Shown one piece after another: positions 39,922 through 47,879 of a stretch of 64,000 nucleotides of DNA (its first letter is position 1; each line of letters begins with the position of its first letter). Position numbers and translations under genes: made by a program. The DNA is from Corynebacterium amycolatum (GTDB lineage: Bacteria > Actinomycetota > Actinomycetes > Mycobacteriales > Mycobacteriaceae): the NCBI RefSeq assembly GCF_016889425.1, contig NZ_CP069513.1:2232001-2296000 (forward strand), in the 5' to 3' direction. The notes below the pieces were generated by a model. That model made no database searches. It was not told the origin of the DNA and saw only the letters and a program-made list of their open reading frames with translations.

Positions 39922-40980
39922 CTAGCGCTCCTTTTGTTCCAGGCTCAGCGATTCCTGCAGATGTTGCCAACAATCTTCCAAATCGGCGACTGCACGAATG
40001 GTCTCTCTCGAAACTACGCAGGTTGGCTGCAATGCTTCATGCAGCAAACTACGGTCGGTAACTGTTAGCGGGTCAATAACCTCGAGCGAAGGAACACTGA
40101 CTCGTTCCAAATCATTGCCCCAGTAGTCGGCTTCGACCGCGAAAAGCTCGGCAACCTTTTTCTGCTCGTTGTCACCGCCATCATTTCCACCAGCGTCACC
40201 CGACTTCTGGGTGGTTTTATTGGGATCTTCCCGAACCTCGCCGCCAAGCCCGAGGCGCTTTGGCGCAGTCCGGTTTCGCAGCTGTGTTAGTTCCTGAAGC
40301 CGGCGTTGCAATTCGCGCTGCGGATAATCGCGCAGCTGCATTAGCGACAGCGGATCACGGTCGATATCAGCGACAAGTTGAGCGGCGACTGCAACGGTGT
40401 GCTTACACACAGGTGCTGGGTCCGGGCAGGTGCATTCGCTATAAATGTGCTCTTCACCATCGCACAACAGCATTTCCATCTGCTCATACGGCAACTCGCC
40501 GTGCTCAAACTCCGTAAAAGCCGACGGATTGTTCACCAACCACCGCAGTACGTCGTCAGTTTGTTTCTGCTCCCGCCGTGGGAACCGAATAAAGACTGAG
40601 AATGGTTCCGGCTGGCTGCCCTGCACTTCCCCGATGATGTAACCATCCGCGATTCGAAGCCCGAGCACATTGCCGTCGAACCTGTACTTCTCGCCTCTGT
40701 GAATACGACCCGAATCGGCACCACGGATGATGAACTCCCACACCCACCGGGCAAAAGTAGTACGTGGCTCGACCGCCACACGCGCTGAGGTTCCACGTCG
40801 CTGCTGCCCGGTAAATGCACCAGCCCAGTCCTGGGTGGCCAGGAGCTTTTCAATCGTCGAGCTGGTTGCTGGTGCGCTTCGCGCCGTAGTCCTTTTACGA
40901 CCGCGCTTTCCAGAGGGGCCCTTGCCAAACTCGGCAAAGATGACATTGTCGCCCCATGTCACGTCTCCGTCACCGGCCAT
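39922..40980 (-). CDS. SWIM zinc-finger protein
   Basis: A 352-residue protein with one SWIM finger, CTCPDPAPVCKHTVAVA (CxCx(n)CxH), at about residues 183-199. The N-terminus includes GPSGKRGRKRTTARS, a basic DNA-binding-like stretch, and a folded region RTTFARWVWEFIIRGADSGRIHRGEKY. The ATG overlaps the helicase stop by one base (TAATG) with GAGGTGG upstream, so it was preferred to GTG 40989. SWIM proteins often partner SNF2 helicases. No enzymatic motif is seen. Confidence 0.85.
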   Translation of the reverse strand: MAGDGDVTWGDNVIFAEFGKGPSGKRGRKRTTARSAPATSSTIEKLLATQDWAGAFTGQQRRGTSARVAVEPRTTFARWVWEFIIRGADSGRIHRGEKYRFDGNVLGLRIADGYIIGEVQGSQPEPFSVFIRFPRREQKQTDDVLRWLVNNPSAFTEFEHGELPYEQMEMLLCDGEEHIYSECTCPDPAPVCKHTVAVAAQLVADIDRDPLSLMQLRDYPQRELQRRLQELTQLRNRTAPKRLGLGGEVREDPNKTTQKSGDAGGNDGGDNEQKKVAELFAVEADYWGNDLERVSVPSLEVIDPLTVTDRSLLHEALQPTCVVSRETIRAVADLEDCWQHLQESLSLEQKER

Positions 40981-43900
40981 TAGTACCACCTCTTCTGGAC
41001 TCTAAACGGTGTCACATTGTTGGGAATCGAATCGTCATCCGAGGTTGCGGAATCCAATGCCGTGGCCTCCGGGTTCACCCCATCGGTCACCGTCCCACCG
41101 GACTTTGACTCCGCTGCGTCCATCGATTCACGCAGTGACTGAATCTTGTCCTTGTCCAATTGCCACAGTGACCGCAAACGGTGAAAGTCCATCTCCGTCA
41201 GCTTGGTTTCACCAGCGCGCACAACTGCATCCGCCAATTCTGCTTTTTCAAAAATCAGCTCGTCGATGCGTTCTTCAAGCGTTCCAACACTGACCAGCTT
41301 GTGCACATGGACGTCTTTACGCTGACCGATGCGGTAGGAACGGTCCGTGGCCTGGTTTTCAACCGCTGGATTCCACCACCTGTCAATGTGAATGACGTGG
41401 TTGGCGGCAACTAGGTTGATGCCGACACCTGCCGCGAGAGTCGACAGCAAAATGATTGGCGGACCGTCCGGGGCATTAAACTCTGCCACTACTTTCTCGC
41501 GCTGTGCTGGGGTCATTGCCCCTTGAATAAACGGAATGTCCACGCCCAAGCGCTTGCTGAAATGAGGGGCAAGCATCTTGCCAAACTCCACGAACTGCGT
41601 GAACACAAGCGCGCGTTCACCGTTTTGCACAATCTCATCGACGAGCTCTTCCAACCGTGCGACCTTGCCCGAGCGATGCTGCCCATGATTAAGCAGCCCC
41701 GAGCCGTCGTGCTGGTAGTGCGCTGGGTGGTTGCAAATCTGCTTCAACTTCATGATGCCGCCGAGGATGATGCTCTTTCGCCCGAAGCTGCCAGAACGAT
41801 TCCGCTTCGAGCGCTTAAGCTTGTCCTCGATATCCTTCACGGCCTCCTGATACAAGAAAGCCTGCTCCGTCGTGAGAGGAACCATCTCCACCTGCTCATT
41901 CTTCTTGGGCAGGTCCGGCGCGATAGCTGGATCCGACTTGAGTCGGCGCAGGATAAAAGGTGCTGTAATCGACTGCAATTGCAGTAGCATTTCCGCATTC
42001 CCATCACGCTCGATGGGAATCGCAAACTTGTTGCGAAATGCATTCGCCGAGCCCAGCATGCCTGGATTACAGAAATCCATGATGGTGCGCAGTTCGCCCA
42101 AGTCATTTTCCACCGGAGTACCAGTCATGGCGATGTTGTGTCGCGAGCCCAGGCTCCGCAGCGCTCTGGATACCTGTGCGTTGGGGTTCTTAATTGCCTG
42201 TGCTTCGTCAGCAATCACATGATCCCACTGCACTTGGGCGAGTTCGTTCACATCGCGGGTAGCAACACCATAGGTCGTCACAACAACATCGTGTTTTCCG
42301 ATAAATTCTTGTAGTTCTCCACCATGAGGGCGGTTTGAACCATGCAGCAGCCCAACCTTAAGCTCTGGAGTGAACTTAGCCGCTTCTGCTGCCCAATTGC
42401 GCAACACACCTGTCGGAACCACCAGAAGCGAAGTCCTGTGCTCTTGAGCCGTAGCATCTGCTTTCCGACGGCAGCGCTCATACTCCAACAGCGCCAGAAT
42501 TTGCACAGTCTTACCGAGCCCCATGTCATCAGCGAGAATGACACCAAAGCCGCGGTTGGACATATCCGTCAGCCACTCCACACCGCGCTGTTGATACTCC
42601 CGCAGCTCACCGACAAAACTCGGTGGCACCTCGACGGACTCTGCGAGGACCGTGGAACCGTCTGAGTACTTCGACACCAACGCCTTGAGCCAAGAGGGAT
42701 CCCTGGGGGCGACTGGCACTGCTGCTGGAGCTTGCGACTCTAAGCCACCGTCGAAGACCAGCTCTTTCAGGGTGGCTTGCCCCTTACCGGTTTCCTCCCC
42801 GGCCTTGGTCTGCTCCACCAAAAACTTCAGGGCTTCCCTAGCTACCTCTGGGTTCGCGTGCACCCAATGGTCTCGCAGATGCACTAGCCCCGTACTCGAT
42901 GCAGCGAGCTCACGCATTTCCGCTTCCGTCAGTACGGCATCCCCCACGGCCAGCTTCCACTCGTAATCAACCAGTTGGTCAAATCCGAGTTTCGGTTCCG
43001 AACGGCGCCCAGCAGGCCCCGTCGGATCTAACTGGATGACTTCAGTGTGCAACTGCAGGGTGGTCTCCACTGACTTCCAGTTCGGCGGCAGCATCACATC
43101 GATATCAACCTTTGCCAGCTGCGAGATGCCATCAGTCATAAGCTCTATCAGCTGCTCTGAGGTCAGCAGCAGATCCAAGCCCGGGTGGCCCGCTGCCTTC
43201 GCATATTTGAGCGTTGGGAATGCCTCCTGTGCAGCCAATAGCTGCGGGCGAAGCAGCGACAGCACGGACCGGCGACACATTTCTGGATTCAGGTGCTCCG
43301 GAGCTGCGACGCCGATGCGGTAGTACATCCGCAATGGCCATAGAGTCTCATGTTCCACCGCAGCTGAACGAGGATTGAAGCGAGTTACTGAGCCCCCTTC
43401 TTCATCCGCTCGATCCTGCAACTCCAACAGCTGCGGAAGATCCACATCCGGCAAGTCTTCCAGCTGGCCTTCAAAACCAACAGGTTCCTGCACCATTAGC
43501 TGCAGACGAACATCCTCACCATCGGCCGACAGTCTCCACTTTGCCAGTGACTGCGCCACCCCCGGCGTCGCACGCCCCAGGGACTGAGACTGCAACAACG
43601 ACCGCACGAAACTCTGACGCTGTTCTGCCGGTTCATCCAAATCGGCCAGGAGCGCGTTGGTGACCCAATGAAACATCCGATTGATGAAGTCCTCAGCCAC
43701 CGTGGCACCTCCGTTATCAATCAACACCGGTGGTGTACGGGAAATGACCTGACTCTGCCAAGCAATCTCACTCAGCCCCTCCGACATCCGCCACGTCGGC
43801 CACCACTCATTGTCTTCCCATGTCAGCGCCACCAATGCCCGCCCAGAGCGTGCGAAAGCATCCAATCCCTGTACAACATCCACAAAGAACCGAAGATCCG

Positions 43901-44219
43901 GTGCCATCGCCGCCGAGGCAACTTCCTCCTGCAATTGCACCAGTGCTGTCACCGCAGCCCATGGCGGGAACACCCATGTGGGTACCGCTTTCTCTACTGC
44001 CCGCCCCTTCGGTGTGCGCAGTTTTAGCGTCAGTTGCGCTCGACTCCCCTGGTCCAGCACTGCAAAAAGCCGACGCTGATGCGCCGGGACTTCCAGCAAA
44101 TCCACGTCCGCAATAATCCGGTGCCCCTCTGGCCGCTCCACCCATAGGTGAAGACCCGAATCATCTTTCCAGACCGCGTGCAGCAGCAACGGCACCGCTG
44201 ACTTAGCAACTTGATCCAT
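40980..44219 (-). CDS. SNF2/Rad54-family helicase
   Basis: A 1079-residue SF2 translocase. The N-terminal half (about 1-530) is an SNF2-associated domain. The motor has Walker A DDMGLGKT (about residue 565), LVVPTGVLRNW, the DEAQ box IADEAQAIKNP, and motif V/VI LLSTLAAGVGINL with RSYRIGQRKDVHV. Related actinobacterial helicases are often called HelZ. The ATG has GGGAGG seven bases upstream, and a short leader ORF ends on the same bases. First large gene of a four-gene operon. Confidence 0.92.
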   Translation of the reverse strand: MDQVAKSAVPLLLHAVWKDDSGLHLWVERPEGHRIIADVDLLEVPAHQRRLFAVLDQGSRAQLTLKLRTPKGRAVEKAVPTWVFPPWAAVTALVQLQEEVASAAMAPDLRFFVDVVQGLDAFARSGRALVALTWEDNEWWPTWRMSEGLSEIAWQSQVISRTPPVLIDNGGATVAEDFINRMFHWVTNALLADLDEPAEQRQSFVRSLLQSQSLGRATPGVAQSLAKWRLSADGEDVRLQLMVQEPVGFEGQLEDLPDVDLPQLLELQDRADEEGGSVTRFNPRSAAVEHETLWPLRMYYRIGVAAPEHLNPEMCRRSVLSLLRPQLLAAQEAFPTLKYAKAAGHPGLDLLLTSEQLIELMTDGISQLAKVDIDVMLPPNWKSVETTLQLHTEVIQLDPTGPAGRRSEPKLGFDQLVDYEWKLAVGDAVLTEAEMRELAASSTGLVHLRDHWVHANPEVAREALKFLVEQTKAGEETGKGQATLKELVFDGGLESQAPAAVPVAPRDPSWLKALVSKYSDGSTVLAESVEVPPSFVGELREYQQRGVEWLTDMSNRGFGVILADDMGLGKTVQILALLEYERCRRKADATAQEHRTSLLVVPTGVLRNWAAEAAKFTPELKVGLLHGSNRPHGGELQEFIGKHDVVVTTYGVATRDVNELAQVQWDHVIADEAQAIKNPNAQVSRALRSLGSRHNIAMTGTPVENDLGELRTIMDFCNPGMLGSANAFRNKFAIPIERDGNAEMLLQLQSITAPFILRRLKSDPAIAPDLPKKNEQVEMVPLTTEQAFLYQEAVKDIEDKLKRSKRNRSGSFGRKSIILGGIMKLKQICNHPAHYQHDGSGLLNHGQHRSGKVARLEELVDEIVQNGERALVFTQFVEFGKMLAPHFSKRLGVDIPFIQGAMTPAQREKVVAEFNAPDGPPIILLSTLAAGVGINLVAANHVIHIDRWWNPAVENQATDRSYRIGQRKDVHVHKLVSVGTLEERIDELIFEKAELADAVVRAGETKLTEMDFHRLRSLWQLDKDKIQSLRESMDAAESKSGGTVTDGVNPEATALDSATSDDDSIPNNVTPFRVQKRWY

Positions 44220-44263
44220 TACTTCCTCCCCACTGCTTGCTCAGTCATCGCCTGCTCAGTCAT
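44219..44263 (-). CDS. 14-residue leader ORF ahead of the SNF2 helicase gene
   Basis: ATG 44263 reads MTEQAMTEQAVGRK and its TAA overlaps the helicase ATG by one base (TAATG). The peptide is a tandem repeat of MTEQA, coded by two copies of ATGACTGAGCA with a 15-bp period. The helicase SD (GGGAGG) is its last codons, so its translation would be coupled to the helicase. No SD of its own is obvious. A real leader peptide or a chance duplication of the start region are both possible. Confidence 0.35.
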   Translation of the reverse strand: MTEQAMTEQAVGRK

Positions 44264-44812
44264 CACCGTCTAATCACCCGGCGACTTCGCCACCAGATAT
44301 TTGTTCAATGAAGATTCTGCCACGCACCCCGGATCAGCTTTTCCACCACACCACAACATTAGCACGCTTGTTCGAATTATGTATCTTGCAAAAACTACTC
44401 CCCTTCTGCCCAAATACCCCTTTTCCCAGGTAATTTGTCGCACTTAACCGATTTTTAAAAGCTTTTTCAACGCTTCTTATCTTGCAATGCAGCGCATCAC
44501 ATGAAAACGTCGTATAGGCCACAAGAATTAAAAATGTGTGACTCGTGCAATAGTTCTGCCATGGTTCGCATGTGCCAGTAGGCTCCGATGACTGTCGAAG
44601 ATAGTCCGGAAGCTGAAGCTGTGTTGAATCGCGAACCGCAGGTTCCACCGTGGACGTCGGCCACTTTTTGGCTCGATGCTGCCGCGTCGCTGTGAACGTC
44701 GTCAAGCAGACTTGATTAAGCGAAATTGAGTTGTGCGCCGAAAATGCTTTTTGGTGCGCTAGGTAGTGCGCGAGTCCGACTGTACGACTAATAAATAATG
44801 AGGAGTTGCCCT
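44264..44812. promoter_or_regulatory. Divergent intergenic region, helicase operon / putP
   Basis: About 550 bp, visibly AT-richer than its flanks in the middle (44380-44560). No gene seen; a 164-codon open frame on the minus strand has no coding character. It should hold the putP promoter on the plus strand and the helicase operon promoter on the minus strand. A GTTCGA at 44354-44359 is a lone LexA half-site. Promoter hexamers could not be placed with confidence. Confidence 0.35.
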
Positions 44813-46336
44813 GTGGACCAACACACATGGTTCATCATCGCACTAGTCATTTATCTGCTGTTGATGGTCTACATCGGTTGGACCGGATGGAAAAAGACTG
44901 CAGAGTATGACGAATACATGATTGGCGGCCGCGGCCTACATCCGTTCGTCGCGGCACTGTCAGCGGGTGCATCGGACATGTCCGGCTGGCTGCTGATGGG
45001 TCTGCCCGGCGCGATTTACCTTTCGGGTCTGAACCAGACCTGGATTGCAATCGGCCTGGTCGCAGGCGCATGGCTGAACTGGAAGTTCACCGCACCACGC
45101 CTGCGTAGTTACACCAAGATTGCTCGTAACTCGATTACCGTGCCGTCGTTCCTGGAGAATCGTCTGCACGATACATCGAAGGTGCTGCGCGTTGCCGCAG
45201 GCCTGATTATTTTGCTGTTCTTCACCTTCTACGTGTCCTCGGGCATGGTGGCAGGTGGCCGTTACTGGGAGTCGACGTTCGGTGGCAACTACCTCGTCGG
45301 CATGCTGTTGGTAGCGGCTATCACTGTCGCGTACACCCTGTTCGGTGGCTTCCTGGCTGTGTCTTACACAGACACGGTGCAGGGCATCATTATGTTCATC
45401 GCGCTGCTGACGGTTCCGACTGTCGGCATCATCTACCTAATCAACAATGGCAACTCCGCCTCGGACATCTTCAGCTTTGCTGCTAACAACCCCTACCCGG
45501 GCAGCGAGGGACAGCCGGTCGAGACCTTCTTCGATCCGTTCGCTGGCATTCCGCTAATCACGATTATCGGTCTGCTCGGTTGGGGTCTGGGCTACTTCGG
45601 CCAGCCGCACATTATCGTTCGCTTTATGGCTCTGCGTAGCGCGAAGGACGCAACCGAGGGCCGCCGCTGGGGCGTTGGCTGGCAGGCACTGTGCATGCTC
45701 GGCTCCGTCCTCGTGGCGCTGACTGCAACTGTTTTCTTCACTACGAACCCAGATGCTTCGGTCACTGATGCGTCTTCCTACGAGACCATCTTCCTGGACA
45801 TGACCCGCATCCTGTTCCACCCGCTGATTGCAGGCCTGATTCTGACTGCAGTACTGGCAGCAATCATGTCCACCATTTCCTCGCAGCTGCTGGTGTCTTC
45901 CTCCGCGCTAATCGAGGACTTGTTCAAGGCAATGGTCAACAAGTCCCTGCGTCCGAAGACCTACATGGCTCTCTCCCGCGTCGCGGTTGCGCTGATTGCC
46001 ATTATCGCCGCAATCATCGCTGCGAACCCCAACAGCTCCATTCTGGATCTGGTTGGCTTCGCGTGGGCTGGCTTCGGCTCGGCATTCGGCCCGGTGCTGC
46101 TGGCCGCCCTCTACTGGTCGCGCCTGAACACGCCAGGTGCTGCTGCCGGCATGATCACTGGTGCGGTTGTCTCCTTCGCATGGGGCATGAGCTCGCTCAG
46201 CGACACTCTCTACGAGATCGTCCCGGGCTTCGCCGCTGCAACTGTCGTGATGATCATCGTCACGCTGGCTACGAAGGAACCGAATGAGAAGATCAAGGAA
46301 GAGTTCGACCACGCAGCAAAGCAGGCTCTGGTCTAA
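44813..46336 (+). CDS. putP: Sodium/proline symporter PutP
   Basis: A 507-residue sodium:solute symporter with about 13 helices. The family signature is in GRGLHPFVAALSAGASDMSGWLLMGLPGAIYLSG, and the later YTLFGGFLAVSYTDTVQG and GLGYFGQPHIIVRFMA match PutP. GTG 44813 was chosen because AGGAG lies seven bases upstream; the ATG at 44798 has none. It imports proline with sodium as nutrient or osmolyte. It is transcribed alone and ends before a strong terminator. Confidence 0.95.
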   Translation: MDQHTWFIIALVIYLLLMVYIGWTGWKKTAEYDEYMIGGRGLHPFVAALSAGASDMSGWLLMGLPGAIYLSGLNQTWIAIGLVAGAWLNWKFTAPRLRSYTKIARNSITVPSFLENRLHDTSKVLRVAAGLIILLFFTFYVSSGMVAGGRYWESTFGGNYLVGMLLVAAITVAYTLFGGFLAVSYTDTVQGIIMFIALLTVPTVGIIYLINNGNSASDIFSFAANNPYPGSEGQPVETFFDPFAGIPLITIIGLLGWGLGYFGQPHIIVRFMALRSAKDATEGRRWGVGWQALCMLGSVLVALTATVFFTTNPDASVTDASSYETIFLDMTRILFHPLIAGLILTAVLAAIMSTISSQLLVSSSALIEDLFKAMVNKSLRPKTYMALSRVAVALIAIIAAIIAANPNSSILDLVGFAWAGFGSAFGPVLLAALYWSRLNTPGAAAGMITGAVVSFAWGMSSLSDTLYEIVPGFAAATVVMIIVTLATKEPNEKIKEEFDHAAKQALV

Positions 46337-46382
46337 CACTTCGATTTAGGCTTGGCCTCCGCTAGCCCCACAGGCTAGCCCC

Positions 46383-46450
46383 GGCGCATACCTACAAGGA
46401 ACCGAAAAAGTATTTTTCGCGCCCAACTAGGTATGCGCCCTTTTTTATTT
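46383..46450 (+). terminator. Terminator of putP overlapping the next start codon
   Basis: GGCGCATACCTA (46383-46394) pairs perfectly with TAGGTATGCGCC (46428-46439), followed by CTTTTTTATTT. The loop is 33 bases. The right arm contains the ATG (46433) of the downstream nuclease gene and the T-run codes for its first residues. Confidence 0.85.
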
Positions 46451-47074
46451 GCCATCCTAGCCGCCGTCTTGACCGCCGCCTTTGTCTCATCCTTTGCACT
46501 TACGCGAGTTCTCGTCACATCCTCCCCCGCTGGGCCGGACGCCGAAGCCGTCGTCAAGCAACTGCGCACTGTGCGCGTCGTCGCAGGCCGCCCCACCGTC
46601 ACCGGGTACAAGCGCGAGCGCTTCGACGTCTGGGCAGGTTCTGCCGATTGCAATACACGCCATAAAGTGTTGGCGGCGTGGTTCGGGGGCTCTGTATGTT
46701 CGCTTGACGACGGCGCCCTGCGCGAAATCCCCGACCCTTACACGGGTGACCCGGTGGGTGCGCATGAGGTCGATATCGACCACATTTATCCGTTGGCAGC
46801 GGCGTGGGATTTCGGAGCCTACGCCTGGGATGCCGAGCGGCGTCGGCGATTTGGCAACGATATCGAGGCCAACCTCGCGCCCACCCGAAGTGCGGTCAAC
46901 AGGGATAAAGGAGATGCCAGCCCGGCGGAATGGCTTCCCGAAGATGCGAAGGCGTGTGACTATTCGCAGCGTTACTTAGCGGTGGCCATTAAATGGGACC
47001 TGCCCGTATCTTCGGCAGACTGGACGGCGCTGGCAGCTGCGTGTGGGATCCGCGCTGGGAAAGGCACGAAATAG
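46433..47074 (+). CDS. Secreted HNH-family nuclease (DUF1524-like)
   Basis: A 213-residue protein with an N-terminal hydrophobic signal or anchor (MRPFLFAILAAVLTAAFVSS) and a nuclease domain. The catalytic stretch is EVDIDHIYPLAAAWDFGA and NLAPTRSAVNRDKGDASPAEW, matching the DUF1524/HNH group. Two Cys pairs are plausible disulphides (SADCNTRH, GSVCSL, KACDYS, AACGIR). It probably degrades DNA outside the cell. The ATG lies inside the putP terminator stem and has no good SD; no better start is visible. Confidence 0.82.
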   Translation: MRPFLFAILAAVLTAAFVSSFALTRVLVTSSPAGPDAEAVVKQLRTVRVVAGRPTVTGYKRERFDVWAGSADCNTRHKVLAAWFGGSVCSLDDGALREIPDPYTGDPVGAHEVDIDHIYPLAAAWDFGAYAWDAERRRRFGNDIEANLAPTRSAVNRDKGDASPAEWLPEDAKACDYSQRYLAVAIKWDLPVSSADWTALAAACGIRAGKGTK

Positions 47075-47182
47075 AGAAAATAGTGCGAGCACGTTAAGTT
47101 AAGGACTGGTCTTAATAAGGAAATATCCAGGCCACTCCTCGCTTGAACGCGAGGCCTACATTCAGTCGTGGAAAGGTAATAC

Positions 47183-47683
47183 GTGCAAAACGTAGTTCTT
47201 ATGGTTCACGTCCTAGCGGCAATTCTGCTGCTTGGACCGGTGACTGTCGCAATTTCGATGTTCCCGAAGCTCGCGCTTGCAGCCCGCGGCGGAGAGGCTG
47301 GAACGGTCGGCTCCGCGCGCACCATGCACGCCATTTCGCGCACCTACGGCATGTGGTCGCTGCTCGTGCCGCTGCTCGGCTTCGGTGTCATGTTCACCGA
47401 TGTGTCGACCTACATGAAGTCCGGGGCAATGCACGCCGCAATCCTGCTGACAATCATCGCCTGGGCACTGCTGTTCTTCCTGATCATTCCGCGTCAGCGT
47501 CTGATGATGGCCGGCCTCGGCATCGCTGATGAAGACGAGGATGTTGACGATCCGAAGTTCATCGAGCGTCGCAAGAAGGCTGACGAGCTCGACTGGGACA
47601 AGCAGAAGGGCCAGCTGGCCATGTTCTCCGGCATCTTCTCCCTGCTGTGGGTTGTCGCCGGCATCCTGATGTTCTTCATCTAA
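47183..47683 (+). CDS. DUF2269-like four-helix membrane protein
   Basis: A 166-residue protein with four hydrophobic helices: VVLMVHVLAAILLLGPVTVA, SLLVPLLGFGVMFTDVS, AAILLTIIAWALLFFLII and LAMFSGIFSLLWVVAGILMF. A conserved His-Val-Leu pattern in the first helix (MVHVLAAILLLGP) is typical of DUF2269 proteins. A charged loop (DEDEDVDDPKFIERRKKADE) precedes the last helix. The GTG at 47183 follows GAAAGG. Function unknown. Confidence 0.7.
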   Translation: MQNVVLMVHVLAAILLLGPVTVAISMFPKLALAARGGEAGTVGSARTMHAISRTYGMWSLLVPLLGFGVMFTDVSTYMKSGAMHAAILLTIIAWALLFFLIIPRQRLMMAGLGIADEDEDVDDPKFIERRKKADELDWDKQKGQLAMFSGIFSLLWVVAGILMFFI

Positions 47684-47736
47684 GGATTGAGCTCTAGCGC
47701 TTAGGCCCCGCGCCTACGCACACGCTCAGACACAAT

Positions 47737-47815
47737 AAACTGCCGGTGCGCCTGTACGTTTCGGCCCGACTTTTAGGGCTGGGAAGTACATGCGCACCGG
47801 CAGTTTTTTTATTTT
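47737..47815. terminator. Strong bidirectional terminator
   Basis: AAACTGCCGGTGCGC (47737-47751) pairs with GCGCACCGGCAGTTT (47792-47806), with GTAC/GTAC extending it inward. T-runs flank it on the plus strand (TTTTTTTATTTT). It serves the membrane protein gene and the convergent DEAD-box gene. Confidence 0.9.
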
Positions 47816-47879
47816 CTAGGTCAGCGCCACGGACAGTGGTCGCCTGACGACGCCCCCCCTGCTCGCCTGCCTAACAGGT

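Noticed and set aside
44334-44828. 164-codon minus-strand open frame in the putP upstream gap
   Set aside because: No start signal, low-complexity mixed composition and no family resemblance. It also overlaps the putP start.
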